DNA of 15,835 nt from Deltaproteobacteria bacterium. Its GTDB lineage: Bacteria > Desulfobacterota > B13-G15. The notes beneath the pieces are model-generated. The model saw nothing but the letters and a program-made list of their open reading frames with translations. It was not told the origin of the DNA and did not search any database. The position numbers and the translations under genes were made by a program. The first letter of the stretch is position 1. Each line of letters begins with the position of its first letter. Of this stretch, positions 1-8,053 are shown in pieces. The stretch covers positions 1 through 15,835 of the forward strand of contig QMLK01000002.1 of assembly GCA_003646705.1 (NCBI GenBank), read 5' to 3'.

Positions 1-767
1 ATGAGGACTTCAGCGCAGGGCTCTTCCGCCGATATGCGGGAGAGGCCATAAGCGAGATCGTCGGCAGGGGCAAGGTGCCCATAGTGGCGGGAGGGACGGG
101 GCTCTACATCAAGGCCCTCACCGAAGGGCTTGTGGAGGGGGTGGAGGGGAACACAGAGGTGAGGAGACGGCTGAAGGAGGAGGCGGAGCGCGTAGGGCCC
201 AGAGGCCTGTGGGAGAGGTTACGTGAGGTGGACCCCCAGAGCGCCGCAAGGGTGCACCCCCACGACCTCTACAGGATCTTACGAGCCCTGGAGATCTACC
301 ACTGTACCGGCACCCCCGCCTCCGCCCTAAGGGGACGCCACCGCTTCTCCGAACGGCCCTATGAGACGTTGAAGATAGGCCTTTGGAGGCCCCGAGAGAC
401 GCTCTACCGCAGGATTGATCAAAGGGTGGAGGAGATGATAAAAGGGGGGTTGAGGGACGAGGTAAAGGGGCTCTTGGAGCGGGGTTACAGCCCCGAGCTC
501 AAAAGTATGCGCTCCATCGGCTACAGACAGATGGTGGAACACCTCCAGGGGGTCTACCCCTTGGAGGAGGCATCGAGGAGGATGAAGCGCGACACCCGTC
601 GTTTCGCCAAGCGGCAGATGACTTGGTTCAAGAGGGACCCGGAGATCCACTGGCTTAGCTATCCGGAGGAAAGGGATCGGATCATGGAGCTCGTGGCCGA
701 TTTCTTGACCCGAGCACCCACCGAACAGGAGGGGGCGGATGGAGGAAAAACAGAGGAAACCCATTAA
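1..767 (+). CDS. miaA: tRNA dimethylallyltransferase MiaA, 5'-truncated by window edge
   Basis: This enzyme transfers a dimethylallyl group from DMAPP to A37 of tRNAs that read UNN codons. The frame is open from base 3, where translation gives EDFSAGLFRRYAGEAI, a typical MiaA stretch, so the gene starts upstream; the N-terminal P-loop is outside the window. Downstream of base 75 the family landmarks follow in order: VAGGTGLYIKAL, then MRSIGYRQM, then TRRFAKRQMTWFKRDP with a closing HWL. About 254 residues are present, close to the usual 300 once the missing start is added. The Met at base 75 is internal and is not the start. The last 29 nt overlap hfq. The miaA-hfq order is familiar from Proteobacteria and supports both calls. 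Identity is secure. Confidence 0.96.
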   Translation, partial: EDFSAGLFRRYAGEAISEIVGRGKVPIVAGGTGLYIKALTEGLVEGVEGNTEVRRRLKEEAERVGPRGLWERLREVDPQSAARVHPHDLYRILRALEIYHCTGTPASALRGRHRFSERPYETLKIGLWRPRETLYRRIDQRVEEMIKGGLRDEVKGLLERGYSPELKSMRSIGYRQMVEHLQGVYPLEEASRRMKRDTRRFAKRQMTWFKRDPEIHWLSYPEERDRIMELVADFLTRAPTEQEGADGGKTEETH

Positions 768-969
768 ACTGCAGGAAGCCTTCCTCAACAGGATGAGGAA
801 GGAACGGAGGTGGGTGGCCGTGGGGCTGCTCTCGGGGGAGAGGCTCTTCGGCAACATCGCCGCCTTCGACAACTACTGTATCCACTTGAGGGGATACGGT
901 GACGAAGAGCACCTGATCTACAAGCACGCCATAACCTCCATAACCCCTAGCCCCGAAGAAGGAGGCTGA
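739..969 (+). CDS. hfq: Hfq-family RNA chaperone with divergent distal face
   Basis: Hfq is a ring-forming Sm-like protein that pairs small RNAs with mRNAs. The 76-residue product has the N-terminal helix (LQEAFLNRMRKER, residues 11-23), an Sm1-like strand region (residues 27-50) and the diagnostic Sm2 motif YKHAITSITP (61-70). Against the E. coli protein (from memory) the proximal-face residues Q8, K56 and H57 and the rim basic patch (R20, K21, R23 here) are kept. Distal-face positions differ: Tyr25 is Gly29, Ile30 is Glu34 and Gln33 is Phe37; Phe42 is Tyr46. Two extra residues sit in the loop before Sm2. The C-terminal tail is only six residues. The start overlaps miaA by 29 nt and is preceded by AGGAGGGGG at 727-735. 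An Hfq-family protein is clear; how it binds RNA is not. Confidence 0.9.
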   Translation: MEEKQRKPIKLQEAFLNRMRKERRWVAVGLLSGERLFGNIAAFDNYCIHLRGYGDEEHLIYKHAITSITPSPEEGG

Positions 970-1494
970 ATGGCCGAGCTGAAGCGGGTGATCGAGGCAC
1001 TGCTCTTCGTCCACGCCCGCCCCTTGGGCTTGAAGGAGATGGTGGAGCTGCTACCGGAGTGGAAGAGGGCGGAGATAGAGGAGGCGGCAGAGGAACTCAT
1101 CAGGGAGTACGAGGAGAGGGGCTCCTCCTTTAGGGTGGAGAGGGTGGCAGAGGGTTATCAGTTCCGCACGAGGGTGGAGTACGCCCCCTGGATCAGGAGG
1201 CTGAAGAAGGTCCGTCCCATAAGGCTCTCGAGGGCGGCGCTTGAGGCCTTGGCCATAGTGGCCTACCGGCAGCCGGTCAGCAGGGCCGAGATCGAGGAGA
1301 TAAGGGGGGTCGACTCCGGCTGGGTGATCGGTTCCCTCATGGATAAGGGCCTGATAAGGCCGGTGGGCAGAAAGAGCACCCCTGGGAGACCCCTCCTTTA
1401 CGGCACCACCAAGAAGTTCCTCGAGGTCTTCGGGCTCAAGGATCTCAAAGACCTCCCCACCTTGAAGGAGGTGGAGTCCCTCCAGGAGGGGTGA
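970..1494 (+). CDS. scpB: Segregation and condensation protein B
   Basis: ScpB is the winged-helix kleisin partner that, with ScpA and SMC, forms the bacterial condensin complex acting on chromosome compaction and segregation. The 174-residue length is typical. The N-terminal winged helix begins ELKRVIEALLFVHARPL; the second winged helix contains the family signature LEALAIVAYRQPVSRAEIEEIRGV (residues about 91-114, interrupted here only by normal variation), followed by LIRPVGRKSTPGRPLLYGTT and FLEVFGLKDLKDLP, all hallmark ScpB stretches. The ATG abuts the hfq stop codon directly, so translation is probably coupled. ScpA is usually just upstream of scpB but is not here; it must lie elsewhere in the genome. 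Confidence is high. Confidence 0.95.
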   Translation: MAELKRVIEALLFVHARPLGLKEMVELLPEWKRAEIEEAAEELIREYEERGSSFRVERVAEGYQFRTRVEYAPWIRRLKKVRPIRLSRAALEALAIVAYRQPVSRAEIEEIRGVDSGWVIGSLMDKGLIRPVGRKSTPGRPLLYGTTKKFLEVFGLKDLKDLPTLKEVESLQEG

Positions 1495-2225
1495 TGGCCC
1501 TCCAAAGGCTCCAGAAGATCTTCGCAGAGCGAGGGGTAGCCTCCAGGCGCAAGGTAGAGGACCTGATACGCGAAGGGAGGATAACGGTCAACGGCCAAGT
1601 GGCCCAGCTCGGCGCCAAGGCCGACCCCGAGAGGGACGACATCCGCCTCGACGGCCGTCCCCTACCCCCTCCGCCGCCCAAGCGCTACTTGCTGCTGTAC
1701 AAACCCAGGGGGGTCATCACCTCCCTTCACGACCCCCGGGGGAGGCCCACCGTGAGGGATCTGCTCCGAGGGGTCAAGGAACGCGTCTTCCCCGTGGGGA
1801 GGCTCGACTGGGACTCCGAGGGGCTGCTGCTGCTCACCAACGACGGAGAGCTGGCGGCCAAGATGACCCACCCCCGCTATCAGGTCCCGAGGCGGTATCT
1901 GGTCAAGGTGAAGGGGACCTTGAGGGAAGGGGAGCTACAACGACTGAGGCAGGGGGGCATACCCCTGGAGGATGGCCCAAGCCCCCCCATGGAGGTCCGC
2001 AAACTGAAGGAATTGAAGGAGGGGTGCTGGTTGGGGGTGACCTTGCGAGAGGGGCGGAACAGGGTCCTCAGGAGGACCTTGGCGGCCCTGGGGCACCCGG
2101 TGAGGAGGCTGAGGAGGGTGGCCTTCGGCCCCTTGAGGCTCGGCGGCCTGAGGCCGGGGCAGTACCGCCCCCTGACCCCCAGGGAGGTAAAGGAGCTGAA
2201 GAGGTGGATCAGGGCCCTAAGTTAG
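1494..2225 (+). CDS. rluB: RluB/RsuA-family rRNA pseudouridine synthase
   Basis: The enzyme isomerises a specific uridine in ribosomal RNA; RluB-type members act on 23S rRNA helix 80-93 and RsuA-type on 16S. The product (243 aa from the ATG) has an N-terminal S4 RNA-binding domain (LQKIFAERGVASRRKVEDLI, residues 6-25, then GRITVNG) and a catalytic domain with the motif GRLDWDSEGLLLLTNDGEL, whose Asp105 is the expected catalytic residue. LREGRNRVLRR further on is also typical of the family. The GRLD-x-x-x-x-GLLLLTNDGEL form and gene context next to scpB favour RluB. It overlaps scpB as TGATG; a GTG at 1491 is an alternative start three bases upstream. AGGAGG at 1484-1489 serves as ribosome site. 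Exact rRNA target is inferred. Confidence 0.9.
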   Translation: MALQRLQKIFAERGVASRRKVEDLIREGRITVNGQVAQLGAKADPERDDIRLDGRPLPPPPPKRYLLLYKPRGVITSLHDPRGRPTVRDLLRGVKERVFPVGRLDWDSEGLLLLTNDGELAAKMTHPRYQVPRRYLVKVKGTLREGELQRLRQGGIPLEDGPSPPMEVRKLKELKEGCWLGVTLREGRNRVLRRTLAALGHPVRRLRRVAFGPLRLGGLRPGQYRPLTPREVKELKRWIRALS

Positions 2226-2782
2226 AGCTCAAGCGCGACCTCATGCACTCCTTGGGGTTGGCCATCCCCATAGGCTACAGCCTCCTGCCGAAGGAGACCG
2301 TGTTGCTCTGCCTCATCCCGGTCTTTTTCCTTTACGTGGGCAGCGACCTGCTCAGGCTCTTCCACAAGGGGTTCAGGCGGTTCTTCTACCGCTTCATAGG
2401 GGCCAAGTTGCTCAAGGACCGAGAGGAGAGGAACCTCATCGGCTCCTCCTATTTTCTGATCGGTTCGGTCCTCACCATATTGCTCTTTGACCGTGGGGCG
2501 GCCCTTCCGGCCCTCTTCATAGCGGTACTGGCAGACATCGCCGCATCGGGGGCGGGTTCCCTCTGGGGAAGACATAGGCTCTTCGGCTCCAAGAGCCTGG
2601 AGGGCAGCGCGGCCTTCCTCCTCACGTCTTTGGCCATCCTCCAGCTCGCCTACTCGGGCCCTTGGACCTACAAGGCCTCAGGGGCCCTCGTAGCCACCTT
2701 GGCGGAGGCCCTCCCCCTCAGGCTCGATGACAACCTCGTCGTACCCTTGGTGGCTGCAGCGGTCCTCCAGATGGGCCTTTGA
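2204..2782 (+). CDS. SEC59/DGK1/VTE5-family integral membrane lipid kinase
   Basis: This family contains CTP-dependent dolichol, diacylglycerol and phytol kinases; bacterial members are unassigned and may phosphorylate a polyprenol, phytol or diacylglycerol. The product is a hydrophobic protein of about 192 aa with five or six probable membrane segments. Family motifs are visible: LELKRDLMHSLG near the N-terminus, LADIAASGAGSLWGR (109-123), KSLEGS (130-135), and EAL with LDDNLVVPL (168-182). I place the start at GTG 2204, because it has AGGAG at 2191-2195 and keeps the conserved LKRDLMH segment; the first in-frame ATG is 2243 and would cut that segment. This gives a 22-nt overlap with rluB. 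The stop is 2 nt from the convergent pilR stop. The family call is good; the substrate is unknown. Confidence 0.78.
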   Translation: MDQGPKLELKRDLMHSLGLAIPIGYSLLPKETVLLCLIPVFFLYVGSDLLRLFHKGFRRFFYRFIGAKLLKDREERNLIGSSYFLIGSVLTILLFDRGAALPALFIAVLADIAASGAGSLWGRHRLFGSKSLEGSAAFLLTSLAILQLAYSGPWTYKASGALVATLAEALPLRLDDNLVVPLVAAAVLQMGL

Positions 2783-2784
2783 GG

Positions 2785-4158
2785 TCAGAGGCCGTATTTG
2801 GCCAATTTGTAGCGGATGGCCCTGAAGTTCATCCCCAAGAGCTCTGCAGCCCTCTTCTTCACCCCCCCCGCCTTCTCCAGGGCCTTCCTCAGGTAGGCCT
2901 TCTCCATCTCCTCGATGATCCGCTCCAGGTCCACCCCCTCTTCGGGTATCTCCACCTCCACAGAGGGGCGGTAGGGCGAGAGGGGGGCCTCAGCCAGGTA
3001 GGAACGGATGTAGCGTTCGGTGATGAGGGGGCCCGGTTCCAGGGTTATGCAGCGCTCGAGGATATTCTCCAGCTCCCTCACGTTGCCAGGGTAGTCGTAC
3101 TGCAGTAGGAGTTCCATGGCCTCCGGGGTAAAACCGTCCATCTTCTTCCCCAGCTCCCTGCTGTACTTGGCCAGGAAGTGCTGGGCCAACAAGGGGATGT
3201 CCTCCTTGCGCTCCCTCAATGGGGGAAGTTTGATCTGGATCACGTTCAAACGGTAATAGAGGTCCTCCCGGAACTCCTTCTTCTTCACCTTCTCCTCGAG
3301 GTTTTGGTTGGTGGCGGCTATTATCCTGAGGTCCACCTTTATATCGGAGGTACCTCCGAGCCGCTTGAACTCCCTCTCCTGGATCACCCGCAGGAGCTTG
3401 GCTTGAAGCAGCGGCGGCAAGTCCCCCACCTCGTCGAAGAAGAGGGTCCCCCCGTCTGCCACCTCCAGCATGCCCTTCTTGGTGGTGGCGGCTCCGGTGA
3501 AGGCCCCTTTCACGTAGCCGAAGAGCTCGCTCTCGAGGAGGGTCTCCGGGATGGCTGCGCAGTTCAAGGCGACAAAGGGCCTGCCCTTCCGAGGGCTGTT
3601 GTAATGGATGGCCTTGGCCACCAGCTCCTTTCCCGTGCCGCTCTCCCCCACTATCAGCACGTTCACCTTGGTCTGGGAGACCTTCTCGATGAGGTCGAAG
3701 ACCTGTTGCATCCGAGGGCTCTTGCCGATGATGTTCCAAAAGCGATACCGCCCCTCCACCTCCTGGCGCAGCCTTATGTTCTCCTCCCAGAGGCGGTACC
3801 TCTCTAGGGCCTTCCTTATCACCAGTTTGACCTCGTCCACCCGAAAGGGCTTGGTGATGTAGTCATAGGCCCCCTGTTTCATAGCCTCCACCGCCCCCTC
3901 GGGAGAGCCGTAGGCGGTGATCATGATCACCAGGGTCTCAGGCTGCACCTCCTTGACCCTTCGCAGGACCTGAAAGCCGTCGATCTCGGGCATCCTCACG
4001 TCAGTCAACACCAGGTGGAAGGGTTCCTTCTCCACGAGCTCCAAGGCCTCCCGCGGATCGGTGGTGGTCCTCACCTGATACCCTTCCTTCTTCAACATGA
4101 TCTCAAGGAAGTCACACATGCTCTTCTCATCGTCCACCACTAAGACCCTGGCTTCCAT
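2785..4158 (-). CDS. pilR: Sigma-54-dependent response regulator, PilR-type
   Basis: An NtrC-family activator that, when phosphorylated, drives open-complex formation by sigma-54 RNA polymerase. The 457-aa product has a receiver domain (1-120) with acidic pocket DD at 9-10 and phospho-acceptor Asp53 in LTDVRMP, an AAA+ domain with Walker A GESGTGKE (171-178), the sigma-54 contact loop GAFTGA (218-223), Walker B GGTLFFDE (236-243), and a C-terminal Fis-type helix-turn-helix (about 430-455). All catalytic features are intact. It is the last gene of the minus-strand pil operon, starting 9 nt after pilS with a GGAGGGAGGG ribosome site. Position beside pilS makes PilR the best name; pilin transcription is its usual target, but no pilA or sigma-54 promoter is seen here. 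Any NtrC/ZraR-like role remains possible. Confidence 0.85.
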   Translation of the reverse strand: MEARVLVVDDEKSMCDFLEIMLKKEGYQVRTTTDPREALELVEKEPFHLVLTDVRMPEIDGFQVLRRVKEVQPETLVIMITAYGSPEGAVEAMKQGAYDYITKPFRVDEVKLVIRKALERYRLWEENIRLRQEVEGRYRFWNIIGKSPRMQQVFDLIEKVSQTKVNVLIVGESGTGKELVAKAIHYNSPRKGRPFVALNCAAIPETLLESELFGYVKGAFTGAATTKKGMLEVADGGTLFFDEVGDLPPLLQAKLLRVIQEREFKRLGGTSDIKVDLRIIAATNQNLEEKVKKKEFREDLYYRLNVIQIKLPPLRERKEDIPLLAQHFLAKYSRELGKKMDGFTPEAMELLLQYDYPGNVRELENILERCITLEPGPLITERYIRSYLAEAPLSPYRPSVEVEIPEEGVDLERIIEEMEKAYLRKALEKAGGVKKRAAELLGMNFRAIRYKLAKYGL

Positions 4159-4167
4159 CCCTCCCTC

Positions 4168-5724
4168 CTATTCACCCTTCTGGACCTTAAGGGGAAGGGT
4201 CACGGTGAAGACGCTGCCCTCCCCCTTCCTGCTCCTGACCCCTATGGCTCCTCCGTGCTTCTCCACTATCTTGTGGACGATGGAGAGACCGAGACCCGTA
4301 CCCCTCTCCTTGGTGGTGAAGAAGGGCTCGAAGATCCTCTCCACCTCATCCTGAGACATCCCCACCCCCGTGTCCTCCACCTTCAGGACGGCGCTCTCCC
4401 GATCCAGATCCCTGTAGAGCTCCACCCTGAGGCTCCCCCTGCCGTCCATGGCCTCTACGGCGTTGAGCAAAAGGTTCCAGAGCACCTGTTGTATCTGCTG
4501 AGGGTCACAAGGGACGGTGACGTCCTCCTCGATTTCCTCTACAAGCTCGATCCCGTGACGGTATTCAGGGGAATGGAAGAAGAGCTCCAAGGTGTCCTTG
4601 ACCACCTTGCTCAGGTTGACCCGTTCCCGCCGAACCTTCGGGGGCTGGGCATAGAGCAGGAAGTCGGAGATCAATCGGTTCAGGCGGTTCGACTCGGTGA
4701 TGATGATGTTCATGAGGCGCTCCGTATTGGGGTTGGTGAACCCCTCGTCCTTGAAGAGCTGAATGGCCCCGCTTATGGAGGCCATAGGGTTGCGGATCTC
4801 GTGGGCGAGGCCCGCGGCCAATTGCCCCACCGCGGCCAACTTCTCGGCCCTCTTCATCGACTCCTCCAGCTCCTTCCACTGGGTCAGGTCCTGGAAGATG
4901 AAGATCCTCCCCATGGTCCTACCCAGGTGGTCCTTCATGGTGGAGACCGAAAGGCCGAGGATGAGGTCCTCCCTGCCCCGCCGATAGGGGATCTCTATGC
5001 GTTCCTTGGCCCCCCCCTTGAACTTGGGGAAGAGTTGGTTTATAGGCCTGCCGAAGAGCCCCTCCTCCTTCACCCCCAAGATCCTCTCGGCGGCCCTGTT
5101 GACGAAGGTTATCCTGTTGTTCCTGTCGGTGGTGATGAGACCGCTGGAGATGCTCTCCAGGACGTAGCGGCTGAAGGCCTCGAGCCGCCGGTAATCCTCA
5201 CGGCTCCGCTGAAGCTCCCGCGAGCGGCTCCTGGACTCCTCCCACAGGAAACCGATGACGTAACCCGCCAGGAGGAAACTCAACAGGGCCAAGAGGTAAC
5301 GATAGAGGAGGTAGAACCCTTTATAGGAGTGGGGCAGGGCCAGATACTCGGTGTTTAGCATTATCCCATAGGCGAGGCCGCAAAGCAGCGCCGTGATCAC
5401 CCCGCCCCTCCTCTCCAACAATACCCCCCCCTCGATGATCACCAACATGTAGACGGGGAAGAAAGGGCTTCTGCCCCCACCGGTGATCCAGAGGAGCCCT
5501 GTGACCCCCACCACGTCGAGGGTCACCATGGCGTAGAGGATGAGGGGATGGGGCCACAAGGCAAAGAGGGTACCGAGGTAGAGGAGGGCCAAGAGGGCGT
5601 AGTAGATCCACCAGGGGCCCTCCCAGAAGGAGATCCCCTCCCACTGCAACATCAAGCCACCGGCGAGGAAGAGGGAGAGGAGGACGAGACGATAGAGGAA
5701 GAACCTGCGCAGCCCTTGGGGCAT
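4168..5724 (-). CDS. pilS: Membrane sensor histidine kinase, PilS-type
   Basis: The 518-aa protein senses a membrane signal and phosphorylates PilR. The N-terminal third (about residues 8-160) is hydrophobic with six likely membrane helices and the PilS-like stretch TGGGRSPFFPVYMLVII. A PAS domain follows (about 180-285; ITTDRNNRITFVNRAAERIL). The HisKA region carries LAAGLAHEIRNP with phospho-acceptor His308, and the ATPase domain has the N box NLLLNAVEAM (417-426), G1 box DTGVGM (451-456), F box FEPFF, and G2 box GTGLGL (475-480). In Pseudomonas PilS is reported to sense inner-membrane pilin through its helices; whether that holds here is inference. It starts 6 nt after pilC and its ribosome site (GAGGAGCG) overlaps the pilC stop. 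Stop is 9 nt before pilR. Confidence 0.88.
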   Translation of the reverse strand: MPQGLRRFFLYRLVLLSLFLAGGLMLQWEGISFWEGPWWIYYALLALLYLGTLFALWPHPLILYAMVTLDVVGVTGLLWITGGGRSPFFPVYMLVIIEGGVLLERRGGVITALLCGLAYGIMLNTEYLALPHSYKGFYLLYRYLLALLSFLLAGYVIGFLWEESRSRSRELQRSREDYRRLEAFSRYVLESISSGLITTDRNNRITFVNRAAERILGVKEEGLFGRPINQLFPKFKGGAKERIEIPYRRGREDLILGLSVSTMKDHLGRTMGRIFIFQDLTQWKELEESMKRAEKLAAVGQLAAGLAHEIRNPMASISGAIQLFKDEGFTNPNTERLMNIIITESNRLNRLISDFLLYAQPPKVRRERVNLSKVVKDTLELFFHSPEYRHGIELVEEIEEDVTVPCDPQQIQQVLWNLLLNAVEAMDGRGSLRVELYRDLDRESAVLKVEDTGVGMSQDEVERIFEPFFTTKERGTGLGLSIVHKIVEKHGGAIGVRSRKGEGSVFTVTLPLKVQKGE

Positions 5725-5730
5725 CGCTCC

Positions 5731-6936
5731 TCAGAAGGCTGCGGCCATCTTGAAGATGGGGAGGTACATGGAGACCACCAATCCCCCGATGACCACCCCG
5801 AGGAAGATGATGAGGAGGGGTTCGATCATGGAGCTGAGGTTGGCCACGGCCACGTCCACCTCCTCCTCGTAGAAGTCGGCCACCTTGGTGAGCATCATGT
5901 CCAAGGCCCCCGTGGTCTCCCCCACGGAGATCATCTGGGTGACCATAAGGGGGAAGACGCCACTTCTTGCCAGGGGTTGAGAGATGGTCTCTCCCTCTTT
6001 GATCTGAGCCCTCCCCTCCCGGATGGCCTCCTCGACCACCTTGTTGCCGGTGGTAGCCGCCACTATATCGAGGGCATCGAGGATCGGCACGCCGCTCGTG
6101 ATGAGGGTGGCCAAGGTACGAGCGAAGCGCGCTATGGATATCTTGCGGATCAGGATGCCGAAGATCGGGAGCTTCAAAAGGACGGCATCGATCTGCCGTT
6201 TCCCCTTCTCGGTCCGGTAGTACCTCCTGAGGAGGACGGCGGCCACGATCAGGGCCAGAAGGAGATAGGGGACGTTCGCCTTGGTGAACTTGCTCACGTT
6301 TATGACGATCTGGGTGGGAAGGGGCAGGGCCATACCCACCCCTGAGAAGAGCCTTTCGAAGACGGGGATGACGAAGACCAAAAGCACAATGGTGACGAGG
6401 ATGGCAACGGTCACGATGAGGGAAGGGTAGACCAAGGCCGACCGGACCTTTCGCTTCAGGTTCTCCATCTTCTCTATGTGGGTGGCCAACCGGTTCAAGA
6501 TCACATCGAGGTTGCCCGACTCCTCCCCTGCCACCACCAGGTTGACGTACAGCCGGTCGAAGGCCTTGGGGTGCCTCCTCAAGGCATCGGCGAAGGTGGA
6601 CCCCCTCTCCACGTCCTCCCTCACCTTGTCGATGACCGTCCTGAAGACCTCGTTCTGCTCCTGCTTGGCCAGGATGTCGAGGGCCTGTACCAGGGGCAGC
6701 CCCGCGTCTATCATGGTGGCGAGCTGCCGGGTGAAGACGGCCACATCGCGCCGCCTCACCTTCTTCTTGAAGAAGGGGAGGGTGATGGTTATCTCCCTCC
6801 CCTTGGGGACCACGCGGGTGGGGATGATCCCCCGCCCCCTCAAGGCGGTCCGGACCGCCAACTCAGAGGCCCCCTCCATCTCCCCCCTTTGGGGGATGCC
6901 CGTTACGGTCCTCCCCTCCCAGAGGAACTTGGGCAT
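5731..6936 (-). CDS. pilC: Type IV pilus inner-membrane platform protein PilC
   Basis: PilC (GspF family) sits in the inner membrane and passes the motion of the PilB and PilT ATPases to pilin subunits. The 401-aa product is full length. It has a short N-terminal beta region (1-55) and two GspF repeats (about 65-195 and 268-395), each with the characteristic phrases: FTRQLATMIDAGLPLVQAL and FARTLATLITSGVPILDAL, then GEESGNLD and GETTGALD. Membrane helices are predicted at about 170-193, 221-237 and 372-393. It follows pilT with a 3-nt gap and a strong GGAGGTAAGAG ribosome site straddling the pilT stop. Family members also occur in type II secretion, but the adjacent pilT makes a pilus role almost certain. 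Confidence 0.95.
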   Translation of the reverse strand: MPKFLWEGRTVTGIPQRGEMEGASELAVRTALRGRGIIPTRVVPKGREITITLPFFKKKVRRRDVAVFTRQLATMIDAGLPLVQALDILAKQEQNEVFRTVIDKVREDVERGSTFADALRRHPKAFDRLYVNLVVAGEESGNLDVILNRLATHIEKMENLKRKVRSALVYPSLIVTVAILVTIVLLVFVIPVFERLFSGVGMALPLPTQIVINVSKFTKANVPYLLLALIVAAVLLRRYYRTEKGKRQIDAVLLKLPIFGILIRKISIARFARTLATLITSGVPILDALDIVAATTGNKVVEEAIREGRAQIKEGETISQPLARSGVFPLMVTQMISVGETTGALDMMLTKVADFYEEEVDVAVANLSSMIEPLLIIFLGVVIGGLVVSMYLPIFKMAAAF

Positions 6937-6939
6937 CTC

Positions 6940-8034
6940 TTACCTCCGCGCAGCCCTCCTCTCCTCTGCAGAGCGCCCCGCCACCATCTGCCTGAATTCC
7001 TCAAGGTTTGGGGAGCGCTCCATGGCGTCCTTCAGCGTTATCAGGCCCCGCTGGTAGAGGGAAAGGAGGGATTGGTTCATGGTCTGCATGCCGGACTCCA
7101 ACTGCCCCATCTGCATCTGGCCGTAGACCTGATGGATCTTGTTCTCCCTTATCAGGTTCCTTATGGCCGGGTTGGGCACCATTATCTCAAGGGCCAAGAC
7201 CAAGCCCCTGCCGTCAGCCCTGGGCAGGAGCTGTTGGGTCAGGACCCCCTCCAGGACGAAGCTCAGCATGGTCCTTATCTGCTGCTGTTGATGAGGGGGA
7301 AAGACGTCGATGATCCTGTTGATGGTCTCCACGCAGCTGTTGGTGTGCAGCGTCGCCAGGGTCAGATGGCCCGTCTCCGCGATGGTGAGGGCGGCCTCTA
7401 TCGTCTCCAGATCCCTCATCTCCCCTATGAGGACCACATCGGGGTCCTGCCTGAGGATGTGCTTAAGGGCGTCCTTGAAGCTGAAGGTGTCAGAGTACAC
7501 TTCCCGCTGGTTGACGATGCAGTTCTTGTGCTGGTGGAGGTACTCTATGGGGTCCTCGATGGTGATGATATGGCCGTAGCGCTCTTCGTTGATCCTGTCG
7601 ATCATAGCCGCCAAGGTGGTCGATTTACCCGCCCCGGTGGGACCCGTCACCAGGATCAACCCCTTGGGCCTCCTCACCAGCTCCTCCACGATGGGCGGCA
7701 GACCCAACTCGTGGAAGTCCCTGATCCTGTAAGGGATGGCCCTGAAGGCCCCGGCCACGCTGCCCCGCTGCACGAAGAGGTTGGCCCTGAAGCGGCTCAG
7801 ACCTTTGATGCCGAAGGAGAAGTCCAGTTCGTGGTCCTCCTCGAACCTCTTCTTCTGGACATCGGTCAGCACACTGTAGCAGAGCCTGCGGGTATCCGCC
7901 GGTGTGAGAGGCGGAAGATCCAGCGGCAACAGCCTACCGTTGACCCTTATCTGGGGCGGGGTCCCGGTGGTGAGGTGCAGGTCCGTCGCCCCGTGCTCTA
8001 TCATGATCCTCAAGAGGTCCTCAAGCTCTACCAT
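6940..8034 (-). CDS. pilT: Type IV pilus retraction ATPase PilT
   Basis: PilT is a cytoplasmic hexameric ATPase that depolymerises the pilus and powers twitching. The 364-aa protein has a PAS-like N-terminal domain (1-110), Walker A GPTGAGKST (131-139), Asp box (HIITIEDPIEY, 155-165), Walker B DPDVVLIGEMRD (197-208) and His box GHLTLATLHTN (222-232). The AIRNLIRE motif (290-297), needed for retraction in characterised PilT proteins, is intact, which marks this as PilT rather than a general GspE. Walker A has Ala where many PilTs have Ser; this is conservative. It starts 19 nt after pilB, with ribosome site GGGGGAGAGG. I would expect an active retraction motor. Confidence 0.96.
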   Translation of the reverse strand: MVELEDLLRIMIEHGATDLHLTTGTPPQIRVNGRLLPLDLPPLTPADTRRLCYSVLTDVQKKRFEEDHELDFSFGIKGLSRFRANLFVQRGSVAGAFRAIPYRIRDFHELGLPPIVEELVRRPKGLILVTGPTGAGKSTTLAAMIDRINEERYGHIITIEDPIEYLHQHKNCIVNQREVYSDTFSFKDALKHILRQDPDVVLIGEMRDLETIEAALTIAETGHLTLATLHTNSCVETINRIIDVFPPHQQQQIRTMLSFVLEGVLTQQLLPRADGRGLVLALEIMVPNPAIRNLIRENKIHQVYGQMQMGQLESGMQTMNQSLLSLYQRGLITLKDAMERSPNLEEFRQMVAGRSAEERRAARR

Positions 8035-8053
8035 AATCCCTCTCCCCCTTTCG

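Noticed and set aside
4255..5358. 367-codon open frame on the plus strand opposite pilS
   Set aside because: Same kind of antisense shadow; no recognisable motif, no ribosome site, and it lies wholly within a conserved histidine kinase gene.
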